From the NCBI GenBank assembly GCA_022711765.1, contig JAKLEB010000001.1, positions 1,532,694 to 1,596,693 on the forward strand: a stretch of DNA of 64,000 nucleotides, read 5' to 3'. Within the stretch, counting starts at the first letter, position 1. The number at the start of each line of letters is the position of its first letter. Under the pieces are notes generated by a model, which saw nothing but the letters and a program-made list of their open reading frames with translations, was not told the origin of the DNA and did not search any database. Both the position numbers and the translations under genes were made by a program. This DNA is from Candidatus Krumholzibacteriota bacterium. GTDB taxonomy: Bacteria > Krumholzibacteriota > Krumholzibacteriia > LZORAL124-64-63. Below, piece by piece: positions 7,251-15,634 of the stretch.

Positions 7251-7838
7251 TCAATCGCCGCCCGCCGCGAGCCGGCAGCAGTGCGTCCAGTGCTCCCCCG
7301 GCGCCACCGGCTCCGACCACACGCCATACCCGGCCTCGCGGACTCGATCGATCAGCGGCGCCGGCTCGAACGACGTGACCAGCGCCAGGACCTGACCGGG
7401 GGCGAGCTTCGCGAGAGCGGCCATCACGGCCGGCAGGGGGGCCTCCCCGGCGTCGATCAGCGGCCGTGCGTCGAAGACGCCGACCCGGGCGCCCTCGCGC
7501 AACCAGCCGGGACGCGGCGCGCCGTCGCCGCCGCCGGTCTCGCCGCCCGCCGCGACCCCGCCGGCAGCCGCGGGGTCGCCGATCTGGCCGGCCGCGTCCG
7601 CCTGTCCCGCGGCCATCCGCAACGTGCGGATCAGGTCGCCGACCGCGACGCCGCCGACCGCCGCCGCCTGCCGCAGCGAGGTCAGCCTGGCGACGGTGCG
7701 GCGCAGCACCGGGCTGCGGAGCTTCGCGAAAGGCGGCGCGGCGGCGATGAGGGTCTCCTCCAGCTCGGGGTAGGCGTCGAGGAACGCGGCCACGGTCAGC
7801 TCCGGCGTGATGAGCGGCCGCTCGGCGGCGTCAGCCAC
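7251..7838 (-). CDS. DUF1858 / DUF2249 protein
   Basis: 195 aa in two parts. Residues about 8-75 match DUF1858 (LITPELTVAAFLDAYPELEETL, then a PFAKL turn). Residues about 120-192 match DUF2249, a SirA-like fold (VGVFDARPLIDAGEAPLPAVMAAL to the end). A Gly/Ala-rich linker of about 40 residues joins them. Its start overlaps the end of the DUF438 gene by 8 bases, so it is the second gene of that operon. In other bacteria these domains occur with hemerythrin-like and nitrosative-stress or anaerobic genes; the exact role is unknown. Confidence 0.8.
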   Translation of the reverse strand: MADAAERPLITPELTVAAFLDAYPELEETLIAAAPPFAKLRSPVLRRTVARLTSLRQAAAVGGVAVGDLIRTLRMAAGQADAAGQIGDPAAAGGVAAGGETGGGDGAPRPGWLREGARVGVFDARPLIDAGEAPLPAVMAALAKLAPGQVLALVTSFEPAPLIDRVREAGYGVWSEPVAPGEHWTHCCRLAAGGD

Positions 7839-9081
7839 GGCTCGCCTCCGGGTCGTCGTAGCTCAGGAGGCGCCGCTCACCCGAGAGAGCGCGCTTGGCG
7901 GTGAGGTCCTGGCTGACCTCGAGCGTGCCCAGGTACTCGCCGTCGCCGCCGCGCAGCGCGAAGTACTCGATCGAGATGAACTTGCCGCCCATCTGGATCC
8001 AGAACGCGGCGCGGCTCTGCCTGCCCGCCTTGAAGTCGCCCACGATGCGCTCGACCGTGTCGACGCTCTTGGGCGGGTGGCAGTACTGCACCTTGCGCCC
8101 CAGGATCGCGTTCGAGCGGGCGAAGATCCGCTCCTGGCCGTGGCTGAAGTAGCGCACGACGTCGTCGGCGTCGACGAACGTGATGTCGAACGGGATCGTG
8201 CCGAGAATGGCCTCGAGCTGGCGAGCGTCGAGGGCGCCGGTCGACAGGCGGATCCCGCCCTCGTCGCCGGCCGTCGGCGCCGGCGCGGCCGCGCCCTCGG
8301 GCCGCCAGACGACCTCGGGGGCGTAGAGGCAATAGCCGATCTCGTCGGTGCCGAGAGCGATCTCGTACCATTCGGCATCGGTGAGCTGGTCCAGGCACAT
8401 GGGCAGCAGGATCTGCGTCTCCTTGTCGACCATGCCCGCGACGGACTCCGCCGCCGGCTCGAGCACGAGCTCGGCGAGCGCCTGCAGGTCCTGGACAGCC
8501 GCGCCGCCGGCGTCGCCCAGCGCCGCCTGCGCGCTCTTCAACAGCGCGCGCGTCTCGTCGTGCTTGCCCCACATGACCGTCGGCGGCCCCGTGATGCCCT
8601 TCTTCTCGAGGAACGGGAACAGCAGGTGTTCCTTGCGCAGGTAGTGCTTCTCCACGTCCATCAGGTTGTTGAAGCGCCCGCGGATGGCGTGCAGGACGTC
8701 CGTCGGGTCGTCGCCGTCGGCGAGGCCGTCCAGCGCGGCGAACTGCTTGCGCAGCTCCTGCACCTCCCAGCTCAGCGCCGCGTTCTCCTGCGCGAAGGTG
8801 TGGGCGGGGTGGCCGGCCGGCGCCGTCCGGGCGCCGCCGAGGTCGATCGCGCCCTGCAGCGCCTGGTGGTGGAGGTCGCAGAGCTGGAGGACCTCGGCCT
8901 GGGGCAGCCCCTCGGCGATCAGCTCCTGCTCCACCTCCACGACCTCGTCGTACGGCACCTTGCCGAGCAGTCGCACGAGCTGCGTGCGGACCGCGTCGGG
9001 AGCGCCGCCGGTATGCAGCTGCAGGATCATGTGCTTGAGCAGGTTCTTGCGTTGCTGCTGGTCGCGGATCAGTTCGCTCAT
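7831..9081 (-). CDS. DUF438 hemerythrin-PAS sensor protein
   Basis: 416 aa. Domains in order: DUF438 helical region (residues about 1-75), a hemerythrin-like HHE region (about 80-230) with DLHHQAL, EKHYLRKEHLLFPFLE and WGKHDETR, and a C-terminal PAS domain (about 290-405) with ITFVDADDVVRYFSHGQERIF. Hemerythrin-like domains bind a di-iron centre that can sense or store O2 or NO. The ATG at 9079-9081 has GGAGG five bases upstream; an in-frame start 45 bases further upstream lacks one. A palindrome resembling an FNR/HcpR box lies upstream, consistent with redox or NO control. Confidence 0.85.
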   Translation of the reverse strand: MSELIRDQQQRKNLLKHMILQLHTGGAPDAVRTQLVRLLGKVPYDEVVEVEQELIAEGLPQAEVLQLCDLHHQALQGAIDLGGARTAPAGHPAHTFAQENAALSWEVQELRKQFAALDGLADGDDPTDVLHAIRGRFNNLMDVEKHYLRKEHLLFPFLEKKGITGPPTVMWGKHDETRALLKSAQAALGDAGGAAVQDLQALAELVLEPAAESVAGMVDKETQILLPMCLDQLTDAEWYEIALGTDEIGYCLYAPEVVWRPEGAAAPAPTAGDEGGIRLSTGALDARQLEAILGTIPFDITFVDADDVVRYFSHGQERIFARSNAILGRKVQYCHPPKSVDTVERIVGDFKAGRQSRAAFWIQMGGKFISIEYFALRGGDGEYLGTLEVSQDLTAKRALSGERRLLSYDDPEASRG

Positions 9082-9124
9082 CGCCGCCTCCGATTCGGGC
9101 CCGGATTTTGGCCGACCTGCAGCC

Positions 9125-9166
9125 AATCTAGCCGGAATCGCGGCCGACCACCTTGACCCCGGTCAA
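9125..9166 (-). promoter_or_regulatory. FNR/HcpR-like palindrome and -10 of the DUF438 operon
   Basis: The perfect palindrome TTGAC-CCCG-GTCAA occupies 9153-9166. On the minus strand a TAGATT -10 lies at 9125-9130. If +1 is 9118, the centre of the palindrome falls at -41.5, the standard class II activator position for CRP/FNR proteins. It also lies 59 bases before the plus-strand SpmA/B-like gene. Confidence 0.55.
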
Positions 9167-9224
9167 TTCCCCATGACATCGCGGACCGGGTCCCCTACTC
9201 TCGCCCCGGAAAGCGAGGTCGCGC

Positions 9225-10454
9225 GTGCTCAACCGCATCTGGACCGGCTTCTTCCTCGTGGCCTTCGCGGCCGCGCTGGTGCGCTGGCTCGCCCTCGGCG
9301 ATGCCGCGGTGTGGCAGGACATCGTCGGCAGCACGTTCGAGACCGCCAAGACCGCCTTCGAGATCTCGCTCGGGTTGACCGGCGTGATGGCGCTCTGGCT
9401 CGGCATCATGCGGGTCGGCGAGCGGGGCGGCGCCGTCGACCTGCTCGCGCGCGCCTTCGGGCCGCTGTCGCGCCGGCTGTTTCCCGGCATCCCGGCCGGC
9501 CACCCCGCCGAGGGCGCCATCGTCATGAACATGGCCGCCAACCTGCTCGGCCTCGACAACGCGGCCACACCGCTCGGCCTCAAGGCAATGCGCGAGCTGC
9601 AGACCCTCAACCCGCGCGAGGATACCGCGAGCGACGACCAGATCCTCTTCCTGGTCATCAATACCTCGTCGGTCACGGTCATCCCGGTCACGATCTTCAC
9701 CTACCGCGCCCAGCTCGGCGCGGCCGATCCCACGGACGTCTTCCTGCCCATCCTGATCGCGACGTTCGCGTCGACCCTGGTCGGCCTGCTCGTGACGGCG
9801 GCCGTGCAGCGGCTTCGCCTCGGGCAGCCGGTCGTGCTCGCCTACCTGGGCGGCCTCACGGCGCTCGTGGCGGGTCTGGTCGTCTACTTCTCGCGCCTGC
9901 CCCAGGCGGCCATGGAGCGCCAGTCGGCCGTGCTCGCGAATCTCCTCATCTTCACCGTGATCATCGGCTTCTTCGCCCTGGCCGTCCGCCGGCGCGCGAA
10001 CCTCTACGAGGCGTTCGTCGACGGCGCGAAGGACGGCTTCACGACGGCGGTGTCGATCATCCCGTACCTGGTGGCGATGCTGGTCGCGATCGGGGTGTTG
10101 CGCGCGAGCGGCGCCCTCGACCTCGTGCTCGACGGTGTCCGCGGCGCCGTCGCGGCGCTCGGCGTGGACGCGCGCTGGGTCGACGGCTTGCCGACGGCGA
10201 TGATGAAGCCCCTCTCGGGCAGCGGGGCGCGCGGCATGCTCATCGAGACGATGCAGACCCACGGGGCCGACAGCTTCGCCGGCCGCCTCGCCTCGGTCAT
10301 CCAGGGTTCGACCGAAACGACCTTCTACGTGCTCGCCGTGTACTTCGGCGCGGTCAAGATCCGCTACACGCGCCACGCGGTCGGCTGCGGGCTGGCGGCG
10401 GACGCGGCGGGAATCACGGTGGCGATCCTGGTCAGCTACCTGTTCTTCGGCTGA
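9225..10454 (+). CDS. SpmA-SpmB fusion, nucleoside recognition (Gate) domain membrane protein
   Basis: 409 aa with about ten membrane segments. The N-terminal half resembles SpmA: GGAVDLLARAFGPLSRRLFP, AANLLGLDNAATPLGLKAM and INTSSVTVIPVTIF. The C-terminal half resembles SpmB: AVSIIPYLVAM, PLSGSGARGMLIET and VIQGSTETTFYVLAVYFG. In Bacillus SpmA and SpmB are separate spore-maturation proteins; fused forms are common in Gram-negative bacteria, where the transported compound is unknown. The GTG start at 9225 follows GAGG. It is divergent from the DUF438 operon. Confidence 0.85.
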   Translation: MLNRIWTGFFLVAFAAALVRWLALGDAAVWQDIVGSTFETAKTAFEISLGLTGVMALWLGIMRVGERGGAVDLLARAFGPLSRRLFPGIPAGHPAEGAIVMNMAANLLGLDNAATPLGLKAMRELQTLNPREDTASDDQILFLVINTSSVTVIPVTIFTYRAQLGAADPTDVFLPILIATFASTLVGLLVTAAVQRLRLGQPVVLAYLGGLTALVAGLVVYFSRLPQAAMERQSAVLANLLIFTVIIGFFALAVRRRANLYEAFVDGAKDGFTTAVSIIPYLVAMLVAIGVLRASGALDLVLDGVRGAVAALGVDARWVDGLPTAMMKPLSGSGARGMLIETMQTHGADSFAGRLASVIQGSTETTFYVLAVYFGAVKIRYTRHAVGCGLAADAAGITVAILVSYLFFG

Positions 10455-10486
10455 GAGCCCAGATACCCGTCAAACCCTCGGAATTA

Positions 10487-10537
10487 ACCCCAGTCAAGGG
10501 CTGCTACCGGTTCACGGAGGCAGCCCTCGACTGGGGT
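10487..10537. terminator. Large hairpin between convergent genes
   Basis: The arms 10487-10504 and 10520-10537 are 18 bases each with one mismatch and a 15-base loop. The hairpin lies between the stop of the SpmA/B-like gene and the stop of the convergent secreted-protein gene. There is no long T-run on either side, but the position fits a bidirectional terminator. Confidence 0.6.
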
Positions 10538-10546
10538 CACTCCATA

Positions 10547-11158
10547 TCACCGGAACAGCGCCTTGACCTCGCCCCAGGTACGCGACTCGGTGCCGATCAC
10601 CGCCTCGCAAAGCTGGAAGTGAGCGTCGAAGACAGTCCAGTCGTACCTCACCAGGCCGAATCCGTTGACGTAGATGTAGCGACCCATGATCAGCGCGCCA
10701 CCGGTGGCCCAGTCCATGTGAATGGCCACCCCCAACACATAGCCGAACATGGTGTCGACCATCTCCGGCCCCTCCACCGTGAAGCTAAGGTACTCCATTC
10801 CATACTCATCGAACTGGTTAGTCCAGCTCTTGCCGGTCGTCAACGGAACGTCCAGCCACAGTTCGGGGGAACCGTCCGAGTATTTCGTCGGGGACACCCG
10901 CCAGACGTCGCCCTCGGCGTCGATTCGCCAGCGTTCTTCGAACGTCGCGGGCGATGGGTAGTACCATTCGCAGAATACGATGCTGTCGCCGCCATCGTAT
11001 CCGGTCACGGTCTCGCAGTACATCACACCGTACCAGCCGCAGTAGCACCGGTAGTTGCCCGGTTCGAGCAAGACATAGTAATGCGGCTGGTCGCCGCGAA
11101 CGCGTTCCGCGCCGGCGACAGCGCACAAGACCAGCAGGACTACGATCGCTGTACGCAT
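10547..11158 (-). CDS. Secreted protein of unknown function with a WGEVKALFR tail
   Basis: 203 aa from the ATG at 11156-11158, which is preceded by GGAGG; it starts MRTAIVVLLVLCAVAGA, a clear signal peptide. The mature part is rich in aromatic residues and has several Cys (CYCGWYG, YCETVTG), with alternating beta-type segments such as WLDVPLTTGKSW. I recognise no family. The last residues, TWGEVKALFR, resemble the end of another secreted protein in this window (45049-45597, SFSALKAIYR), suggesting a shared C-terminal tag. It has lower GC than neighbouring genes. Confidence 0.75.
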   Translation of the reverse strand: MRTAIVVLLVLCAVAGAERVRGDQPHYYVLLEPGNYRCYCGWYGVMYCETVTGYDGGDSIVFCEWYYPSPATFEERWRIDAEGDVWRVSPTKYSDGSPELWLDVPLTTGKSWTNQFDEYGMEYLSFTVEGPEMVDTMFGYVLGVAIHMDWATGGALIMGRYIYVNGFGLVRYDWTVFDAHFQLCEAVIGTESRTWGEVKALFR

Positions 11159-11313
11159 GCTGAACCTCCAGTCGCCTGGGCACCAGCCGGAGAGCATACG
11201 CTGACGATAAATTCAGATCAATACCATCGTTCTTTATCTGATCGCACATTTTCCTTAAGACACGGGGCTGACTGGCGACCCCACGGAGATGAATCCAGCA
11301 CCCGCGCGGCCAT

Positions 11314-11371
11314 CAGGGTACGGTGGCCGCGGCGCGAGTTGTTGGCGTTCGAGCGACTCCGTCGTACCCTG
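11314..11371. repeat. Inverted repeat upstream of the GT2 gene
   Basis: CAGGGTACG (11314-11322) and CGTACCCTG (11363-11371) form a perfect 9-bp inverted repeat with a 40-base spacer. They lie in the AT-richer intergenic stretch before the glycosyltransferase. It may be an operator pair or an mRNA leader structure. Nothing else is evident in 11159-11434. Confidence 0.3.
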
Positions 11372-11434
11372 GTGCGGAATCGGTCGATCCATATCAACGC
11401 CCCCCGGTGACTTCAGCGACCGGAGATCCGCGCT

Positions 11435-12574
11435 GTGAACCTGCTCTTCTGGCTCTGCGTTATCCTCCTGGTCTACGTCTACCTCGGCTACCCGGCGGCG
11501 GTCTGGCTCGTGGCGCGCCTGCGCCCCCGGCCGGTCCGCCCCGCGGCCGGCGACCACCTGCCCGTGGTCACGGTCCTGATCGCCGCCTACAACGAGGCGG
11601 CCCACATCGAGCGCACGGTCCGCAACAAGCTCGACCAGGATTACCCGCGCGACAAGCTCGACGTGATCGTCGTTTCCGACGAGAGCGACGACGGCACCGA
11701 CCAGATCGTCGCGGCGATCGGCGACGGCCGCGTGCGCCTCGTTCGCCAGTCCCCCCGCGCCGGCAAGACCAGCGGCCTGAACCTGATCGCGCCGCTTGCG
11801 CGCGGCGAGGTCCTCGTGACGAGCGACGCCAATTCGTTCTACGCGCCGGACACCGTTCGCGAGCTCGTCAAGCCGCTCGGCGACCCCGCGGTCGGGTACG
11901 TCACCGGCCGCATGCTGTACCGCGCGCCGGACGGCTCGCCGACCGGCGAGGGCTGCTCGGCGTACATGCGCTACGAGAACCAGCTCAGGGTCTGGGAAAC
12001 GCGACTCGGCTCGATCGTGGGCGTCGACGGCGGGGTCGACGCGATCCGGCGGTCGATCTGGGAGCCGATGCGGCCGGACCAGCTGCCCGATTTCGTCGAG
12101 CCGCTGACGGTGCGCGAGAAGGGTTATCGCGTCGTCTACCAGCCGAGCGCGCGCCTCTACGAGGACGCGCTCGCGGACGCGGGCGACGAATTCCGCATGC
12201 GAGTGCGGGTCTCGCTGCGTGCGTGGTGGGCCCTCAAGGACAAGGCCGCGCTCCTGAATCCGCTGCGGTACGGCATCTTCGCCTGGCAGCTGTGGTCGCA
12301 CAAGGTCCTGCGCTACCTGGCGCCGTTCTTCCAGCTCGGCGCGCTGGTCGCGAATCTCGCGCTCGCGCCGCGCGGCGGCGCGTGGCCGCTGCTGCTCGGC
12401 CTCCAGCTCGTCTTCTACGCGACCGCGGCCATCGCGCATGCGCTGCGCGACCGGTCCCTGCCGGCGCCGGTCACGGCCGCGTACTACCTGTGCGTGCTGA
12501 ACCTCGCGAGCGGCCTCGCGTTCGCGGAGTTCCTGCAGGGCAAGAAGAAGGTGATCTGGAAGCCGCGCACCTGA
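11435..12574 (+). CDS. Family 2 glycosyltransferase, membrane-associated
   Basis: 379 aa. An N-terminal membrane helix is followed by a GT-A domain: VTVLIAAYNEAAHIERTV, VVSDESDDGTD (nucleotide-sugar binding), TSDANS (the DxD-type metal site) and DFVEPLTVREKG. Three or so C-terminal membrane helices follow (about 275-365). This layout, similar to cellulose/hyaluronan-synthase-like and PgaC-like enzymes, suggests sugar transfer to a lipid carrier or growing polysaccharide at the inner membrane. The GTG start has GGAG nine bases upstream. No other cell-surface sugar genes are nearby, so the product is unknown. Confidence 0.85.
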   Translation: MNLLFWLCVILLVYVYLGYPAAVWLVARLRPRPVRPAAGDHLPVVTVLIAAYNEAAHIERTVRNKLDQDYPRDKLDVIVVSDESDDGTDQIVAAIGDGRVRLVRQSPRAGKTSGLNLIAPLARGEVLVTSDANSFYAPDTVRELVKPLGDPAVGYVTGRMLYRAPDGSPTGEGCSAYMRYENQLRVWETRLGSIVGVDGGVDAIRRSIWEPMRPDQLPDFVEPLTVREKGYRVVYQPSARLYEDALADAGDEFRMRVRVSLRAWWALKDKAALLNPLRYGIFAWQLWSHKVLRYLAPFFQLGALVANLALAPRGGAWPLLLGLQLVFYATAAIAHALRDRSLPAPVTAAYYLCVLNLASGLAFAEFLQGKKKVIWKPRT

Positions 12575-12581
12575 GCCCGGG

Positions 12582-13487
12582 TCACTGGCGCAGCAGGACC
12601 GCCTTGGCGATCATCCCGGCCATGTCGGGGTTCTCCTTCAGGCGCCGCGAGGAGTAGCCGTACCAGTCTTCCCCGAACGGCACGTAGACCCGGAGGTGGT
12701 GACCGGCGGCGAGGATCTGGCGCCGGACGTTCTCGCGCACCCCGAGGAGCATCTGAAACTCGTACTGATCCTTCCCGAGCCCGTGAGCCGCGACGACCTC
12801 CTTGGCGTCGGCGATCAGCGGATCGTCGTGGGTGGCGATGCAGGCGTACATCCCGCTCTCGACGATCAGCCGCAACAGCCGCTTGTAGCTCGCGCGGACG
12901 TCCTCCCTCCCGGTCCAGGCCACGCTCCGCGCTTCCTTGTAGATGCCCTTGCAGAGGCGGACCGTGGGCCGGTACTCCCGCAGGGAGCGCACGTCCTGCT
13001 CGGTGCGGTGCAGCATGGCCTGCAGCACGATCCCGACGTTGTCGATGCCCTCGTCGCGCAAGCGCCGGTAGGTGCGCAGGGTCAGGTCGGTGTAGGGCGT
13101 GTTCTCCATGTCGATCTGCATGAACATGCCGAGGCCGCGCGCCTTGAGCGCCAGCTCGCGGATGTTGCCGAAGGCGAACTCCTCGTCGACGCCGAGCCCC
13201 AGGCTGGTCGGCTTGATCGAGAGGTTGGCGACGCCGTGCAGGCCCTCGCGATCGATCACGCTCAGGACCTCGGTGCAGTCGCGCAGGGTGGCGACCGCGC
13301 GCTCCCGGTCGTCCACGAACTCGCCGAGCACGTCGATGGTGGTCCAGGCGCCCTCGTCGCGGTTGAGCCGGCGCGTGGCGGCGATGGCGTCAGCGAGCCG
13401 GTCGCCGGCGATGTAGCGCCTCGAGATCTTGCGGATGATGGGCCTGGGCACCAGGGGCAGGCCAGCGACGATGAGCTTGTTGAGCAT
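12582..13487 (-). CDS. Proline dehydrogenase (monofunctional)
   Basis: 301 aa, the usual length of the single-domain enzyme. It oxidises proline to pyrroline-5-carboxylate with FAD, passing electrons to quinone. Conserved blocks are NLSIKPTSLGLG, the QIDMEN strand, RLCKGIYKEA, ATHDDPL, FQMLLGVRENVRR and YVPFGEDWYGYSSRRLKENP near the end; the last supplies the Arg pair that binds the substrate carboxylate. The ATG at 13485-13487 gives the typical MLNKLIVAGLPLVP start. The P5C dehydrogenase partner is not in the window. Confidence 0.92.
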   Translation of the reverse strand: MLNKLIVAGLPLVPRPIIRKISRRYIAGDRLADAIAATRRLNRDEGAWTTIDVLGEFVDDRERAVATLRDCTEVLSVIDREGLHGVANLSIKPTSLGLGVDEEFAFGNIRELALKARGLGMFMQIDMENTPYTDLTLRTYRRLRDEGIDNVGIVLQAMLHRTEQDVRSLREYRPTVRLCKGIYKEARSVAWTGREDVRASYKRLLRLIVESGMYACIATHDDPLIADAKEVVAAHGLGKDQYEFQMLLGVRENVRRQILAAGHHLRVYVPFGEDWYGYSSRRLKENPDMAGMIAKAVLLRQ

Positions 13488-13691
13488 GGGCACCACCAGC
13501 TTCCGCGAAACGTCCGTGTTGGTCGGGCCGGAGGGGACGCGGGCGAGTGCCGTCCGGGCCTGGCGACGGCGCAAATATGGCCACCGGCGTCGGCCAGGGC
13601 AACTCCCGCGAGCCGGTCCATGGACACAACTATATTTATCCGATATCGTGCCGGTCGACGGTGGGGAAGGAACCGCAGAGGAGGCTCGCCC

Positions 13692-14783
13692 GTGTACCTG
13701 ATCACCAACCGCAAGCTGTACGCGCGCCGCTCGGGGCTCGAGATCTTCGGCGATCAGCCGAACACCGACCGGGGCCCCAACGAGCTGCGGGTCGTGCGCT
13801 GCGAGCGGTCCGGCCGCGGCTGGACCGCGGAGATCCTGCCCGACCGGGTGACCGGTCCCCGCCTGGCCGAGTTGCGCGAGGTCCTCGGTCTGGACCGCGA
13901 CGGCGGCGAACCGATCTACACCAGCACCGAGGTCGCCGAGCGGGTCATGAGCCAGGCGCGGGCCGAGCAGCGCAACGTGCTGCTCTTCGTCCACGGCTAC
14001 AACAACGAGATCGCCGACGCGCTCGCGACCGCCCGCCAGCTCGAGCGCGAGTTCAACGTCATTCCCCTGCTGTTCAGCTGGCCGGCCAACGGCGGGGGGA
14101 TCCGCGGCGTCGCGAGTTACCTGAGCGACAAGCGCGACGCGCAGCTCTCCGCCCCGGCCTTCAGCCGCGTCCTCGAGAAGGTCAACCAGCTGATGACCCG
14201 TTTCACGCGCCTGGCGATCGATGAGCTGGCGCCGCAGCTCGCCGATCTGGCCGCGAAGTCGCCTCCGGGCAGCTCCGACTACCACGAGGCGCGGAATCGC
14301 CTGCTCGAGGCCTACTGTCCCGTGCGCTTGACTCTCCTGACCCACAGCATGGGCAACTACCTGCTGAAGAAGACGCTCGAGACCAGCACCAACGCGCCGT
14401 ACACGGCCGCCTTCGACAACGTCGTGCTCGCCGCGGCCGACACCAACAACCTCGATCACCGCCTCTGGGTGGACCGCCTGGAAGCCCGGCGCCGCATCTA
14501 CGTCACGATCAACGAGGACGATTTCGCCCTGACGGCTTCGCGCCTCAAGCCCGGCGATCGGCAGCTTGCCCGGCTCGGCCACTACCGGCGCCGGCTCGAC
14601 TCGGAAATCGCCCGGTACGTGGATTTCACCGGAGCCGACCGCGTCGGCAACAGCCACAGCTACTTCGCGGACAAGGCGCTCGGGAATCCCGCCGTCAAGG
14701 CGTTCTTCACGGCGGCGCTCAACGGGCAGGAGGCGGAGGCGGGACTCCAGTACAACCTGGCGGAACGACTCTACCGGGTGTGA
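13692..14783 (+). CDS. DUF900 family alpha/beta hydrolase
   Basis: 363 aa from the GTG at 13692, with GAGGAGG seven bases upstream. It has the alpha/beta hydrolase core of DUF900: LFVHGYNN (residues 98-105, oxyanion loop), PLLFSWPANG and LTHSMGNYLLK with the nucleophile Ser219. A helical insert with charged residues (about 145-200) separates the halves. Family members are lipase- or esterase-like but the substrates are unknown. The intergenic region 13488-13691 is AT-rich near 13626-13648 and probably carries its promoter. Confidence 0.8.
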   Translation: MYLITNRKLYARRSGLEIFGDQPNTDRGPNELRVVRCERSGRGWTAEILPDRVTGPRLAELREVLGLDRDGGEPIYTSTEVAERVMSQARAEQRNVLLFVHGYNNEIADALATARQLEREFNVIPLLFSWPANGGGIRGVASYLSDKRDAQLSAPAFSRVLEKVNQLMTRFTRLAIDELAPQLADLAAKSPPGSSDYHEARNRLLEAYCPVRLTLLTHSMGNYLLKKTLETSTNAPYTAAFDNVVLAAADTNNLDHRLWVDRLEARRRIYVTINEDDFALTASRLKPGDRQLARLGHYRRRLDSEIARYVDFTGADRVGNSHSYFADKALGNPAVKAFFTAALNGQEAEAGLQYNLAERLYRV

Positions 14784-15634
14784 GCGTGCACGAGCCGGCT
14801 GGCCTCGGTCACCGGCCGCAGCAGCTCTTCGCGTTCCGCGACCAGGTCCGACCAGGTCCAGCCCAGGCTCGCCAGGCGTTCGAGGCAGCGGGCCGGCGGC
14901 CGAGTCGCCAGCGTGAGGCTCTCGGGGCGCTCGGTGACGACCCGGTCGATCCCGTCGGCGACGGCCACGAGCAGCACCTCGCGCGGATCGCCGCCGTAAC
15001 GCTCAGGCTCGTGGTGGACCTCGACGATCGCTATGACCTCGCGCGGAAACCGCCACTGGTCGAGCAGGTAGGCGCTCACGCCGGCGTGGTCCACGCCGAG
15101 GCGCCGCCGTTCGGCGACGATCGCCGGAAACGGGCCGCAGCGGTGAAGCGCGTCGTAACGCTCCTGGAAATGGCGGGCGAGCGCGAGCTGGCCGACGTTC
15201 TGCGTGAGCGCGGCCAGGAAGGCGTGGTCGCGCTGGCGGGCCGGCAGGCGGCGTCCGAGCACGTTGACGAGACCGGAACAGGCCAGCGCATTCCGCCACA
15301 CCGCGCACAGGCGGTTCGGGTCGAGTCCCGGCTGGTTGCGAAACGCGTTGAGCAGCAGGAGCCCGGAAACGAGGCTCACGACCACCGGGATGCCGAGCAA
15401 CACGATCGCGTGGTTCGCCGCCGAGATCGGCGTGCGCAGTCCATAGCGCGTGGAATTGACGGTCCGCAACAGCTCGATCACCAGACCCGGATCCTCGCGG
15501 ATGACCCGCTCGAGGTCGCGGCTCGAGCTGCGGGGGTCGCTCGTGACGTCCAGGACGCGCCGCAACAGGTCCGGCAGGGCCGGCACCTCGAAGCCGGCGC
15601 TGGTCGCGCGCAGCGTGTCCTGGACCGCGGTCAT
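14771..15634 (-). CDS. HDOD domain protein
   Basis: 287 aa. The HDOD domain covers most of the protein: VPALPDLLRRVLDVTSD, IREDPGLVIELLRTVNS, ANHAIVLLGIPVVVSL, QNVGQLALARHF and GVDHAGVSAYLLDQWRFP followed by IVEVHHEP. HDOD proteins are degenerate HD-domain signalling scaffolds, lacking the full metal site. It is translationally coupled (ATGA overlap) to the response regulator before it, so it is probably the output of that kinase-regulator pair. Its end overlaps the convergent DUF900 gene by 13 bases. Confidence 0.85.
   Translation of the reverse strand: MTAVQDTLRATSAGFEVPALPDLLRRVLDVTSDPRSSSRDLERVIREDPGLVIELLRTVNSTRYGLRTPISAANHAIVLLGIPVVVSLVSGLLLLNAFRNQPGLDPNRLCAVWRNALACSGLVNVLGRRLPARQRDHAFLAALTQNVGQLALARHFQERYDALHRCGPFPAIVAERRRLGVDHAGVSAYLLDQWRFPREVIAIVEVHHEPERYGGDPREVLLVAVADGIDRVVTERPESLTLATRPPARCLERLASLGWTWSDLVAEREELLRPVTEASRLVHAHTR

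Noticed and set aside
12582..14657. Extended 691-codon frame fusing proline dehydrogenase to upstream sequence
   Set aside because: The family starts at the ATG at 13487. The extension runs antisense through the DUF900 hydrolase gene and has no ribosome binding site or domain.
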